DNA of 64,000 bases from Parelaphostrongylus tenuis (GCA_019055375.1 JAHQIW010005586.1:38886-102885), one strand, 5' to 3'; numbered from the stretch's first letter, positions 52,767 to 63,917 are shown. Notes: generated from the letters alone by a model not told the origin. Made by a program: numbers and translations.

Positions 52767-54483
52767 AACCATCTGCGAAAGTTTTTACCGATAAGCCCGG
52801 ACCGGCACTGTGAACCATTTATATCCTTATCTACGACTTCTTCAAGTTTCAGAACGATGGCGATTTTATAAGTTCAGAATGTACTAGAAAGGTTTTATTT
52901 CCAGTCTGTCAACAATAACTCTGTCCTAGCAACAATTCTTCCCAAAAAATTGAGACAAGCTAATTGAGTTTTGAAACCCTTCCCGCACAAAGAACTTTTT
53001 TATAGAGTTGTGAAATGTCATGGTGTCAGCAGTACTATTTAGAGGCAAAAAAGACACATCGCTTTCAGTTTAGATGTATATTTAGAAATATCACATCGCT
53101 TATGTTGTGAGAATCTGAAATAATCGGATATTTCTAATCTCTCACTGCAAATAGTTTATTTCAAGCGCTCCCAAAATGCCAATTATTGAACGGATACTAT
53201 AGACGGTTGAAAAATTTTGCGGATTTTCAAGCATTATAGAACATATATACCCTTTAATGATAAGTAGTGATGAGAAGCATACGAAGGCCTGATTATGTAA
53301 GATTTATCGCACTGCGATAAGCATACCTAATCTAATGTAGCGCGGGAGAGACAGTGCTATCGAGATATTAGGAATGGTGTACTATTACATCAAGAAAAGC
53401 CCAGGCCTCCATCCTAGTGCTGCTATTCTTCTTTCCCTTCTCACAAGCGAACGACAGAACGATCGTCTCAAAAAAACCAGTTTAGCGACCCACTTTCCAG
53501 GTCCCCACGAAAATTCGCACCAAAACGTATGCCACATATATACGTCGCATTCAATAAAACGAAAGAGCGCTGTCATGGATAAGTTGAAGTTTAATGGACT
53601 TCTTCTTTCCTTCGGAATTTCAGATGCTTACACCGGTGTGAATTCGCGAGAAGGCTTTGCACAAAGCAAGTAGATAGTCACAAGTCGCCCATTTCATATA
53701 TGGTTCAGTTCAGACGATAAATGAGCACTTATCCCAGATTTATATTTACTTCACTTTGGCTCTCTTGGGTATTTTCTTGAATCTCCTAACAGTCTCATGA
53801 TCTGATTTCGACTCTAGAGCTGGAAAACGACATCGCTGAACCCAAAGTTATCATTGCCATGTATGTGCATCCGACACAGACCTAGGGCTGTGTGACGCTA
53901 CTTTGTTTTGCTGTGAACCGCAAAACGATTCGCCTATTCACTAACTTCACCACAATCTTTCACGAGTTATCAAAAACCATCGCAGCTTTGTCATATGTCT
54001 TTTTTACATAGTATGACGTAATTTGATATTTATATAGCTTGGCCACGTGACCACCGGCAGCTTACCACAGGACAGACCTGGCCTTGACCGGGTTTGTGCT
54101 ATTTGAAAGAACGGTCCCCTGCCCCCCCCCCCCCCCTTGTGAACATAACGTCCTCTACATCTCATTCCGGCATCTCCTTCCTTCAACAAGATGACATAGT
54201 AATCTTTTGAGGAAATGGTATAAGCCACCATAATGATTCTGTTATGTTCATTGACGAAAACATAGGCTATTCTACTATTTTGCAGTGCCAAGTAATCCTC
54301 AATAGTGATGCTCAGCCTGCTCTTCTCAAGGCTGTTGCTAATTCAGTGGGGCCATTCTATGACTTGATCGCTGTCCAAGCAATGGGATCTTCTTCAGAGC
54401 AGACTTTTTTCAAAGTTTGTTTACAAACGTTTTTCAAAAAAAAATTTATCACTGACGTAGAACTTAGATTCACAAAAGAATGA
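52767..54483 (+). pseudogene. decayed saposin-like gene copy (exons 4-6, copy B)
   Basis: Exon 4 copy (52767-52859) has DKPGPAL followed by TGA at 52811-52813 in place of the first Cys of CTIC, and its donor is changed from GT to GC. Exon 5 copy (about 53167-53262) has KMPIIERIL followed by TAG at 53200-53202. Exon 6 copy (54286-54483) is open and well kept (CQVILNSDAQPALLKAVANS, FYDLIAVQAMG), but the CPSYE cysteine is Ser and the stop is lost, adding about 17 residues. Introns also align with the intact gene. No exon 1-3 equivalents. Confidence 0.8.
54122..54137. repeat. poly-C run
   Basis: A run of about 15 C within the decayed saposin copy. Confidence 0.85.
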
Positions 54484-54650
54484 GAGATGCACAGGAAACC
54501 TGAACACAAATAACAACACAACAGTAAACAAAGTCATATAGTATAACTGGAAGACAGTCAACTTGGCAACATTTAAATGAACAACAACAAACAAGACAAT
54601 TGTAGGTTATTGAAAGAAGGATGACGCTACTTTAGGGCTATGATCACTTG

Positions 54651-57600
54651 CTAGTCATCATCGAATTTAATCCTTTTGTTTGCTGACCCGCCACTTCCAC
54701 CCTCAAATGAGCGCTTGACGACACCTAAGAAGGTTTATTTAATGACTTCAATATTTCGGCAAGATGTCATCATAATGATTGCATGGGAATGCAATATATT
54801 TTCCATCTGACTGAGACAGCTGCTCGTTCGGTAACATTTTCCTTGTGGTTAAGAAAAATCCAGCCACATCGCTTGTAAGTGAAACCACAGCCAACCACCG
54901 GCTCACTATTCATTAGCACTCACGCTTAAACTACTGGGCTGATTCGAAAATAAAAAACTTATCAAAATAAAAGCATCAGAAACTACACTAATTCTGAAAT
55001 CCTGTATCTCCCTGAACACTTTGAAATAGACTCTTTGTAAGAAAAACGGCTAGCCCTGTACATATCATTCATTAACTGAAAATCTAATATGCAAGTGAAA
55101 TTGGGCGAAAAAACCTCTATCATTGCTATGGCGATCTCCTCCAAATCCTCCACGACCTCCTCGGTCATTTCCGAATCCTCCACGACCTCCTCGGTCATTC
55201 CCGAATCCGCCACGACTTCCTCGGTCATTTCCAGATCGATTGTAACCTCCTCGGTCATTTCCGAACCCGCCACGACCTCCTCTTCCACCTTTGTCTCCAC
55301 CGTAGCCACCACGTCCGCCACGGAATCCTAGAACGATAAGAATTACCTTAGCAGTTTCCATCCACAGATCAAATGCTCAATAGAAGAAAAACTATCCCAC
55401 TAACAACTGGCTACTTATGAAAACCGAATGATAACCAGATATTCTCTACATTATAAATAACTCCAAACTTGTAAGATGTACACTAAATCACAAAAAAAAA
55501 ACTGACTAAGATTAGCTTAAGACAAAGATGAGCGCCTCAAATTACCTCCGAAGAACACACGCTATTACAACTCCAGATTCTTCGGTTTCAAAAAGTAGAT
55601 GTAGATGTAGAAAAAAGATTTAAAATTGACATTCAAAAGATGCAGGTGAAGAATTAGATTTCTATAGAATTTTGCTTCTTATGGAACGATAGAAATAATG
55701 AACCAAGAAATGATCAGAGAGATGGCAAACTTAATTTGCAACGAAGCGCCGAAAGATGTATAGTTTATTCATTTCACTCGTAAAGTCACAACTATTAGGT
55801 TGAGCAAAAGACCCTTGACATTCGCGAAATTTCAAATTTTATGACTGCTTAACACAGTATCGGCTATTGTAAATTCCTGAGAATATCTAAGGAACATTTT
55901 CACGAGAAACTCTCATAGCAGGTGAACCGAGTCTGGGGTGCGTTGAAAGAAAACTAACCGAAATTGATTCGTCGAAAGTGCGCGCTGTCTCAGTAAGACA
56001 ATGCCAAATCTCATACCGCAAAGAAGACTACGGAAAAGTTTGTTGAATTGGAGGACTCGAGGTCTTACCACATCTAGCCTGAAGTCCAGATGCTGCGCCG
56101 CCCGATTATGGTCCAGTTTCGCTTAGTGGGATATTTTCTGCATGGACGAGCGACTCAAGATTTTGAGATGAAGAGGCATGTTAAGAAACCTTCGATCCAG
56201 AGCCTAAGGAATGTTATTTCCGGCAGATCCGGAAGCTTGCACATTGTTGGCAGAAGATCGTCAATAAAGATGATCTTTCTTTTGAAGAATAATCTTTTTT
56301 TTTTCAAATTTATGTGTAAACTTTGAATTCTCAGCGGTGTTAAGGAGCTTTTTCCTTAATCCAGTATTAACACTTTCCGGACGAACCAACCAATCTAATG
56401 TTGCTTGTCATCATGAAGAACTTGGTATTGCTGTAGTAATTAATATTGATGAGTTTTGAAACGACGAACTATTTTCTCAAGATCGCCATTCTATCCTTTC
56501 CTAGAAATGATAAAAGCAATACCAAAAAGGAGTCTAACGAGCAAATGTGAGTAAAGATTCGGATGTAAGTATGAGAAATGATTCTTTAAACTCCATTTCA
56601 GTAAACTTTCATATCAAATAATTACTCTCTCTGATATAGAGACAACTCGCCTTTTGAAAACTACTTCAGAATGTTGTACCGAAGATGTATGAATCATTAA
56701 AAGTAATCCTAATAAGACAAAGAAAATTATTAACAAATTTCCTCGCTTATTCTAAGTGTTTTCTTCCTCCTATGGGACAAAAAAAATCACTTCTTAATAA
56801 CTGTTGGAAGATAAATGATCAAATGACAAGAAGATTGTGATGATTTGTGCCACAACGTGACAGCACTTTACTTATTGAAAACAAAGTAGGATACGAACCA
56901 GGAACAGATAATATTCCACGTAAAAAGGAGATATCAATTGACATAGAGCTAAAATCAACCATACCAAAGTAATCAATATTTAATTTCATTACTGAAGTGA
57001 GTAATTCCTAATCGGTTGGGGAATTTTGGGAGATTCTGTGTAAAACAGGCACCTCTTCACTCGACCGCTTTTTATAGACCTTACTCAAACAATACTAATC
57101 TGATAAGGACATAACATGTGTTGAGCCATTAAGGCCTAGGAGCTATACAGGTTTCATCCATCCGGGTCTTATGAGATAAGTAGTAAAAAAGGAATCGCGA
57201 CATCACATTCCGCAAACTATTGGATTTCACAGTGTTATTGAAGCGTGTTTTAAAAAATTGGTGACGTGCAGCTATGGCCAGAAATCTCAGCTTTCGAATG
57301 GTTATCAACACTCTAATGAAACGTTCATGCCCAGCGAATGAGGTTGGATTTTCATTTTCACCCTTATAACCGAAAAGAACCGAGAAATTATATAAACAGC
57401 GTTTCTGACGCACTTTCAGACGGAAAGAAAGGTGATCAGCGGAGCCATATTTGTACACCTAATATCTCTCACCTCCTCCACGATCGCCACCTCGTCCCCC
57501 ACGGCCACGATCTCCACCACCTCTGCCACCACGTCCACCTCTACCACGCCCTCCTTGGTTACTACCGGGCAGAAATCTATAACACAAAATACCTCAAAAA

Positions 57601-59590
57601 CGTTAAAAACATAGAATCAAATTACGTACACATCTCGAAAACGAAAGAAAAGACTTCCGGTTAAAACACACCTTTCGATGGGCATGAGTTTAGCTGGGTC
57701 GATGAAAAGCTTCTGGCCAAGTTTGAATGAAGCAGCCTTGACTCCATCTGATAACGTGACGGAAAAACCCTATAATCCGATTCTATTCTGTCATCGCAGT
57801 CCATTTTTAACACTTTTAGGGAAAGATCTCTTCCACTTTAACCTCGGACTTTTATTAGCATTCAATAGCTTATATATCAGGATTTTTATACCGAGCTTAT
57901 CTACAAAAGATAGCCTCTCAATACGATGTAGCAGTGAAAACAAAAATAAATTCCACACTTGGACCGTTTTATCGTGCATATTTTCGGGGTTTAATTAAAT
58001 CCTTCTCCTCCGTTTCATCCAAATTTCTAGGTTTTTGTAAAGCAATATATAAAAAATTTTCGCTCTATGGTTCTATGGGCTTGGGCCTTCATATCTATTC
58101 TAGACTGACAAACCAACCCGCCATGGTTGGTGCCTAAGTGAGAGTCCGGAATGTAATCTTTTTATCGCTCTTCCAGAGTTCCAATATTGTATCAAAACTG
58201 AACTAAGCTTCGAAATCACCTGGATTCAGCTATCAAGTAACTACCAAGGTCTGTTGACACATCATCCACAAAGCCCAGTCGCCTCAGTGTCGTGTGCTGC
58301 GAATATTGTGAAATCCTCTCCATAAAGCCCTTTAGGGTCCAGCGTTGATAGGCAGGCGGCATCGCGCCGTCGCTTGCGAAGCAGTGGCATGAAGCAGCAT
58401 CTGCATGTCTGTGCATGCATGTCTGGCTGTCCTCGCCCGCTTCCCACAAGACGCAACGTCGCCATTACAGTAGCTGAGCGCGGCACGGTACGAAACGTAC
58501 CGTTTTGGTCCTTGAAGGGTTACGCACCTCAACCGACAAAAGCTATGAGCCAAGTGTGAAACTCAATTTCAATTTCGGCATACGGCATAATTAGAAGGCT
58601 TTTTCCGGAAATAATTGTTATTTTAAAAATCGCCGAAATTTGAGACATCGAATGGTTGCTAAAAATCTGAAAAGTAGAGAAATTCCTGTCCCAAAGGGTT
58701 GTAGATCACTGGCAATAAAACAGTAGTGCCACTGAGCCAGAAGTAACTTCTTCACTGAAAGCGATACCAGGTCAGAAAGAGAGAAGAACTCACGTTGTCC
58801 AACAAACTGCCAAAGATCTCATCAATCTTTCCGATTTTTTCTTTATTTTGAAAATAAATAGGCGCATTGAAGAAAGGAATCTTCCCACACGTACATTTGC
58901 ATATGATGTCATCCTCACAAGTATGAGTAAACTCGCCGACTTCAATAACCTAAAGAACAATAACTAATATTTCAATTCAGTGATATGTTAAGTTGAGCGA
59001 TGTGCAAAGCTCTGAACCTCGAGCGGAAGTTAAGTCTCACCCTCTTTGAGGGCGAACGTTAACCACTGCCCTGTCGTAGCTGCTGTTCTGCTACCACTCT
59101 TTTTGCGATACAAAGTATCGAAGTGTCATCAATAAACCGTCAGCGGGTTAAAATTGGGTTTAACACCTATATATCTTTATCAAACCAAACCCGTTCACTC
59201 TTGGTGACAGCTCCCATACCTTTTATTGCAGAAAGTGATAAAAGACAAGGAGTCCTGGCAATGCAGTGGTTAGGACGCGTCCTCGAAGAAGGCGGGACAG
59301 GGGTTCAGCTCCTGACCACATTACAGAATGAGTGCGTCGCTCAAAGTTCTTGTAAATAAGCTGATAACGCCATGACATTTCCAGTAATCGATAGAAAAAG
59401 AAATTTTTGTAAATAAGGATACCTCGTCAGGGGGACCATCATTATAACCACCTCCACCACGTCCGCCTCGAAATCCTCCTCCTCCTCCTCCTCTTCCTCC
59501 TCCGCCTCCTCTTCCACCTCCTCCCCCACGGTATCCTCCACCACCGTAGCCTCGTCCTCCTCCGCCACCACCTCGTCCTCGGAATGACAT
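54651..59590 (-). CDS. garr-1: H/ACA ribonucleoprotein subunit GAR1
   Basis: Six exons on the minus strand, 59590-59423, 58949-58794, 57769-57672, 57576-57473, 55327-55115 and 54724-54651, join in phase to 270 aa. GAR1 is part of the nucleolar H/ACA snoRNP that makes pseudouridine in rRNA, with dyskerin, NHP2 and NOP10. Order: N-terminal Gly/Arg-rich domain (residues 1-50), conserved core (about 57-141: [68 protein letters not shown]), then a long RGG tail with a 10-residue repeat ([10 protein letters not shown]) and a basic end KRIKFDDD. The tail is longer than in most animals. An acceptor (TTGCTTCAG) lies three bases before the ATG. Exon 5 ends at a weak donor (G/GTTTTT) chosen by phase. 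Intron 4 (2.1 kb) contains a mariner fragment. Partial copies at 48,897-49,321 and 51,559-51,638. Confidence 0.92.
55130..55325. repeat. 30-bp coding minisatellite in GAR1 exon 5
   Basis: About five imperfect units of 30 bases (CCACGACCTCCTCGGTCATT plus about ten) encode the [10 protein letters not shown] decapeptide on the minus strand. The Ser/Thr-rich and Glu-rich ORFs in other frames are by-products. Confidence 0.85.
55940..56290 (+). mobile_element. mariner transposase C-terminal fragment
   Basis: In GAR1 intron 4, antisense to it. Frames read [18 protein letters not shown] (the second catalytic Asp region), [17 protein letters not shown] (third catalytic Asp), GYFLHGRA, and [11 protein letters not shown] near the end. 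Several stops and shifts. Confidence 0.75.
57255..57350 (+). repeat. single arm of foldback family D
   Basis: GGCCAGAAATCTCAGCTTTCGAATGG followed by ATCAACACTCTAATGAAACG matches the ends of the elements at 31,220, 43,720 and 62,460. In GAR1 intron 4. Confidence 0.5.
58990..59105 (-). repeat. SINE S2-like copy in GAR1 intron 1
   Basis: TTGAGCGATGTGCAAAGCTC, then a degraded head with AACGTTAACCACTGCCC; in sense with GAR1. Confidence 0.55.
59250..59325 (+). repeat. tRNA-like SINE head in GAR1 intron 1
   Basis: GCAATGCAGTGGTTAGGACGCG (A box) and GGGGTTCAGCTCCTGACC (degraded B box). Confidence 0.5.
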
Positions 59591-59705
59591 GATCTGAAGC
59601 AACATTACACTGAACGAAAGCTGGAAGCTTCCTCGAAATCAAGGCATAAACTGTCGACAAAGACCTTTCTCACATAATCAGAGGCAAAAGCTAGTTTGTA
59701 ACGAT

Positions 59706-60002
59706 ATGACGAGATACAGGTTTGCAAGAAACTCAAAAAAGAACGAAAGAACGAGATATGATGGGTTAAGGCTTGATATAAGTGTCTCAGAACCTAACGA
59801 AGAGGTCAAAAAAGAGAAAATTCCTGCTCTTGAGATTTCTTCATCACCTCCTTATAAAAGAAAGGCAAAAGGTTTGACCTGTTTTCCTCCCGATCTCGTA
59901 AATTTTCCGAGGAATTTCCAAGACATTCACATCAAGCCACCAATCCCGATTAGGAAGGCCCCAAAAAAAAGGTCTTATTACTTGGCGATACCACGTTATT
60001 AG
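59706..60002 (+). CDS. hypothetical 98-aa basic protein
   Basis: An uninterrupted ORF from ATG 59,706 to TAG, 115 bp from the GAR1 start and divergent from it. The product is rich in Lys and Arg, has proline motifs (SSPPYKRKAKG, IKPPIPIRKAPKK) and lacks a signal peptide or membrane segment. I recognise no family. No repeat overlaps it, and its composition is more protein-like than the other ORFs of this size here. It could equally be chance or one exon of a larger gene. Confidence 0.3.
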   Translation: MTRYRFARNSKKNERTRYDGLRLDISVSEPNEEVKKEKIPALEISSSPPYKRKAKGLTCFPPDLVNFPRNFQDIHIKPPIPIRKAPKKRSYYLAIPRY

Positions 60003-60240
60003 GCTTGAGTGATGCAGGAAATCAATAACACAATGGCGCTACTGAAGAAAAATTCAAGCGTTTTGCGAGATCTCTAGAAAATTTCTCGTGGATAGAAAGA
60101 GAACATAACAAGAAAGGGTTACTTTACGAAAGAAAATGCGAAAAATCACACAAAACGCTATAAATATGAGCCGACAAGAGGATTTTCTGGAGTCGAAATA
60201 CATTGCCACTTGATTACATCACGACAAAAATACAAATATC
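60003..60240. other. non-coding, nothing recognised
   Basis: A-rich DNA between the hypothetical ORF and the SINE-rich right end. Confidence 0.4.
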
Positions 60241-60320
60241 GGGATGGCGCAGTCACTAATGAGGTAGTGTATCAGAAAGCGAGTCGGTCACCGATGGGCT
60301 GGTTCAACCCCCTGGTTCTC
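60240..60320 (+). repeat. tRNA-like SINE head, single copy
   Basis: GGGATGGCGCAGTCACTAATG ... GGGCTGGTTCAACCCCC resembles a tRNA with long variable region, but ends do not pair. Confidence 0.4.
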
Positions 60321-60805
60321 AAAGTTTTTCTTATAACAGGTCATACAGAATAGAAATAAACGAATGGCACATTCGAAAATATTTCCTTGATCAAATCAAC
60401 GCGAAAAAGTACGACAACGACGAATTTTCAGACATGGTTTTAACCCTGTGCGGGCGATGAGGGTTATTTTGACCTCAATTTCGCAGATCCTTTACCGCTA
60501 AACAAACCTTATTATTTAGAATTTAAGTAGTCACTCGAAATCTTGAATCTCGGGAATCCAATACTTTGCTTGGCTTTCAAAAAGGCTTTGTAGTACGTTG
60601 TAGCAGTAAAAATAAAACCATGTCTCACACTCGCTTTGTCTTATTTGTTCAGCCAAAGTCTGTGGATCGCTCTTTTTTCGGCTACACTAAGCTCATTCGA
60701 TAGCCCAGATCTTGGTGAATTTGATGCTCAAAATGATTCTCAAAAAGGTCTTCTTAGCCTACTGTGAGAGCTAAATTGAAATTACGTTTAACATCGGAGT
60801 TTTAG

Positions 60806-60937
60806 ATCAATAAAATTGTTTTTATTTAGCCGCTTTTTTGCGGAGGTATGACGTTACACATATATACCCAGTGTTAAAGACTAATGTGCAAAAGTTTAGC
60901 GCCAGGCGGGACTAGAACCCGCACCTCACTCTTTTTT
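60806..60937 (-). repeat. SINE S2, left half of a head-to-head pair
   Basis: Tail hairpin at 60,830-60,845 (CCGCTTTTTTGCGG), then GATTAATGTGCAAAAGTTT-like and AGCGCCAGGCGGGACTAGAA on the + strand, i.e. the element runs leftward. The first part of its head is missing. Confidence 0.8.
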
Positions 60938-60942
60938 CAAAA

Positions 60943-61055
60943 TGGGCGCCAATAGTGTAACGGATAGAGCACGCATTCCCAGAAAGAGTGAGGTGCGGGT
61001 TCTAGTCCCGCCTGGCGCTAAAGTTTTGCACATCACTCTATAACACTTGGTATTC
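60943..61055 (+). repeat. SINE S2, right half of a head-to-head pair
   Basis: tRNA-like: GGCGCCA pairs with TGGCGCT, D stem GTGT/GCAC, anticodon stem CATTC/GAGTG, T stem GCGGG/CCCGC. Position 33 is C rather than T and the T loop is TTCTAGT, so it is not a standard tRNA; the SINE body TTTTGCACATCACTCTATAA follows. Confidence 0.8.
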
Positions 61056-61465
61056 GTAGTTTTCTTTGCACACAGGAGTTATCTATGCATAAAAAATGTA
61101 CAAAATTGTAGAGAAAATCATGTTCTAGCACAGTGTCACAAAGAACCTTAAGTATTTCCTGAAATAGAAAAAAATCTTTATTGAAGAACGAAAATCGCGC
61201 GTCACTGGCGATTTAGACTGTGCTTCCGCCAGCAAAGGGTTTAAGAAGGGTTAAAAAACTTTGTGAAGAAATAGGCACAGGAAATCGCTGAAAAAGTTTT
61301 AGCTAGAATAGATGGGCAATTCAATGTACCTGAAACCAGCTTTGTTCATGGATTACATCTTAACCACGTGCTTGTTATCCTCTGATTCTGGCTCAGAATA
61401 AGAAGGAAAATTTGAGAAAATAAGCTAAAAAGAAGCTGATGATCGTAGACAGCTGAAAAGTTTGT

Positions 61466-61560
61466 AAGGGAAAAAAGAGGAAAAAAGGAGAAAAAAAAGA
61501 AAAAAAAAGAAAAGAAGCGAAGGAAAAAACGGAAGAGGAAAAGAAACTCGTAGAGAAGAG
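61466..61560. repeat. polypurine tract
   Basis: About 95 bases of almost only A and G on the + strand. Confidence 0.8.
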
Positions 61561-61721
61561 GACCGATACCTAAACCAAGATCTAATGAAATCCGCCTATT
61601 TTGGTTTCAACAAGAGTATTCTTGTGTTTAGGATGACACCACGTCGACTAACATGATCTATAGAGCTAATGCGTAAAAAAAAGTACTAAAATTACTAGAT
61701 AGAAAGAGTGGAGGGAAAAAA

Positions 61722-61870
61722 TAGACGTCGGTAGCGTAATGGGTTGGAGCACTGCATGAAATGCGGGCTCGAGTCCGGGCTGACACAGAAAATTTTGCAC
61801 TTCTTTCTACATCATTGAATATATCTGGTACACCATATCACCAATAAAAAGCTATCAAACAAAAAAAAAT
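61722..61870 (+). repeat. SINE S2 copy
   Basis: GACGTCGGTAGCGTAATGGG head, GGGCTCGAGTCCGGGCTGAC, then TTTTGCACTTCTTTCTACAT and a remnant of the AAAAGC tail. Confidence 0.7.
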
Positions 61871-62084
61871 TCTTACCGATTTCTAAATTTACTGATGTCA
61901 AAAACTGCTGAGGGGCTAAGAAAAACTAGGAAAAAAAATATTACAGAAATCAAAATATCAAGCTCAAACTGAATCTAAAACTAACTACTAAAGAAAAGTA
62001 AATAAATTACGTCACTAGAACATAATACTGAATAATAATCACATGTCCAAGCTTATTTATTGATAGGCAAACCTCTGAACCTCG

Positions 62085-62165
62085 GGCGGGAATTGAACTC
62101 GCGTCGCAACCTTCCGGGAGCGCGTCCTTACCAGTGCTCTAACGGAGCTCCGTTCTCCTATCACA
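62085..62165 (-). repeat. SINE head (S2-like)
   Basis: CGGGCGGGAATTGAACTCGCG and GTGCTCTAACGGAGCTCCG on the + strand, i.e. a leftward tRNA-like head. Confidence 0.6.
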
Positions 62166-62459
62166 CTTTCCAAATTTCACTCGATAGTATTCTAAAAAAT
62201 TGAGACTTCAAAACTACCGTATCTGAATGAACAATAAAAAACAATAAATGTTATTTAAGCAGGATTCACCTAGAAGTTTTGTTACGATTTCCTCACTTCC
62301 ACTCTAAAGACTCCTCTCTCACTCACAATTATCTTCTCACTAGATATTTCCGGCTATCCCGCTGTAAAAGTTTCTAATAGCTAGCCTTTGAACTCAGAGC
62401 CTTGCAAATATTTGAGAGAATCTTTTCCGTTGTCTAGCAAGAAAAGAAGAAACGATACC

Positions 62460-63590
62460 TTCCCTTGGACGAGAACTTTTTATAAGAATGTTCGTGATCA
62501 TTCAAAAGCTCAAATCTCTGGCTACTGAGTTACGTTCTCCTTTTTTGAAAAAACGAACTCGTAACGCTGCAGCACTGAAAATAAAATAATGTTTCACACC
62601 GGCCGTGCTCACTTACTATCACTTCATTGAAACACGAACAGCATATGAACGCGTAGAGGGAATCTTGTAGTATCAGAATCATACGTTTTGTCTGAAATTT
62701 ATGCCGGAGTGGAGAAAAAACCACAAATTGATTAACAAAAATTGCAGTCCACACGTGAGTCGCACCGGCTCGATCGATCGATCGATCGCCGTGTGGAATA
62801 CGCGGCCAGCAAACACCCAGCTCACACCCAAGCGGAGAAGCAAATGCGCCGCATATGTGAAATCCGGTCATATTTCCCCTGCTACACTGCACTGGAACGG
62901 TTTCTCCAAAAAATTGGCATAGGGTTGGAATCGTCGAAATTTACGCTATCGAATGGTTACTTATAATTTGAGGAAAAACTTCATAAAGAATAAATGATAA
63001 AGTTCTCGGCGCTGATCAATTCCTGAGGAATCTGTCATGCACTCGTCTTCAATTTTTAACTTCTTCGAGGTGACTGAATGCATAGCTGGCCTTTAGAATG
63101 GCTCGCGGTGGCCTCCCGCTATATCGAGTCAGTGCTCCTTGTCGTCCTAGACAAGTCTGAGATCTGTCTGGTACCAGTTTACCGACCTCGGGGGGATGGA
63201 TGGCCTAGTGAGCCATGAGCGCGAGATCGAACCATTGACCACGTATGATACGACGCAGAGCATTTCTAACCACTGCCCCACATGAGCCCATAGAGAGGAT
63301 TCATTTTACTAACATGTCTTCAGCGGTGCCTAGACTATTGGAGACTCGAAGCCCTTAAGTCCGGTGGGAGTGCAACTGGGGCCTGTGTCTATTCTGAAGG
63401 GATGTCAAAGAGCTCTTAACTACGAGAAATGCGCGTATGTGAGACGCAAATGTTCACTTCCTTCTACAGCGTTGTAAAAAAGGCTTCTCTGAAAAAACAG
63501 GCTACGTAGCCCAGTAGCCAGAGATCTTAGCCTTCGAATGATTAGCAACACTTTTATGAAAAGTTCTCGCCCCAGAGAAAGAATCGTACC
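62460..63590. repeat. foldback element, family D, with nested SINE
   Basis: Left end GATCATTCAAAAGCTCAAAT...GGCTACTGAGTTACG and right end TAGCCCAGTAGCCAGAGATC...GAATGATTAGCAACACTT are inverted copies. The internal part matches 31,320-31,440 and 31,866-32,060. A SINE interrupts it at 63,000-63,285, at a point where the family D copy at 31,998 is continuous. Confidence 0.65.
63000..63285 (-). repeat. tRNA-derived SINE S1 nested in family D
   Basis: Left tail GCTGATCAATTCCTGAGG; CCATGAGCGCGAGATCGAAC; right head TTTCTAACCACTGCCCCACATG. Confidence 0.85.
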
Positions 63591-63696
63591 TTTATGAGCC
63601 GCCAGAATACTTACAAAAACCATCTACAATTGTTACAACCGTTGCAAGAATGCAGTAAATAAGTCGATATGGCAGTGTTCTCATCCTCAGCCAGGC

Positions 63697-63780
63697 CATC
63701 GTGGCCGAGCGGTTGTGATGCTCGTCGTGGCGCGCGTGGAACCGACCTCCCCCCTCCATCTCTCTGGCAGTCAAGAATAA
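63697..63780 (+). repeat. tRNA-Ser/Leu-like SINE head, copy 1
   Basis: GGCCATCGTGGCCGAGCGGTTGTGATGCTCG, then GGCGCGCGTGGAACCGACCTCC and CTCCATCTCTCTGGCA. Same as 63,918-64,000. Confidence 0.6.
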
Positions 63781-63917
63781 CGCCCTATGGAACGTCACAG
63801 CAAGGCTGTCCTCATAGTTGCAAGGAGACTCGCTCGATCAGTATCTCTAAGCCGTTCAAGAGGAAGACGAAAAACGTGTTAAATACTAGAATAACTGGGA
63901 TCTGTATAGTAAAAAAA

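Noticed and set aside
55089..55331. Ser/Thr-rich 80-codon ORF on the + strand, and a Glu-rich ORF in a minus frame
   Set aside because: Both are other frames of the GAR1 exon 5 minisatellite.
59341..59660. Glu-rich and Arg-rich minus-strand ORFs over GAR1 exon 1
   Set aside because: By-products of the Gly/Arg codon repeat; only the frame starting at 59,590 joins the GAR1 core.
60438..60490. Second piggyBac-like MITE starting TTAACCCTGTGCGGGCG
   Set aside because: Only one end found; no inverted counterpart within several hundred bases.
60943..61018. A tRNA-like cloverleaf, possible functional tRNA gene
   Set aside because: Position 33 is C, the T loop is TTCTAGT instead of TTCRANY, and the sequence runs directly into a SINE body shared with other copies.
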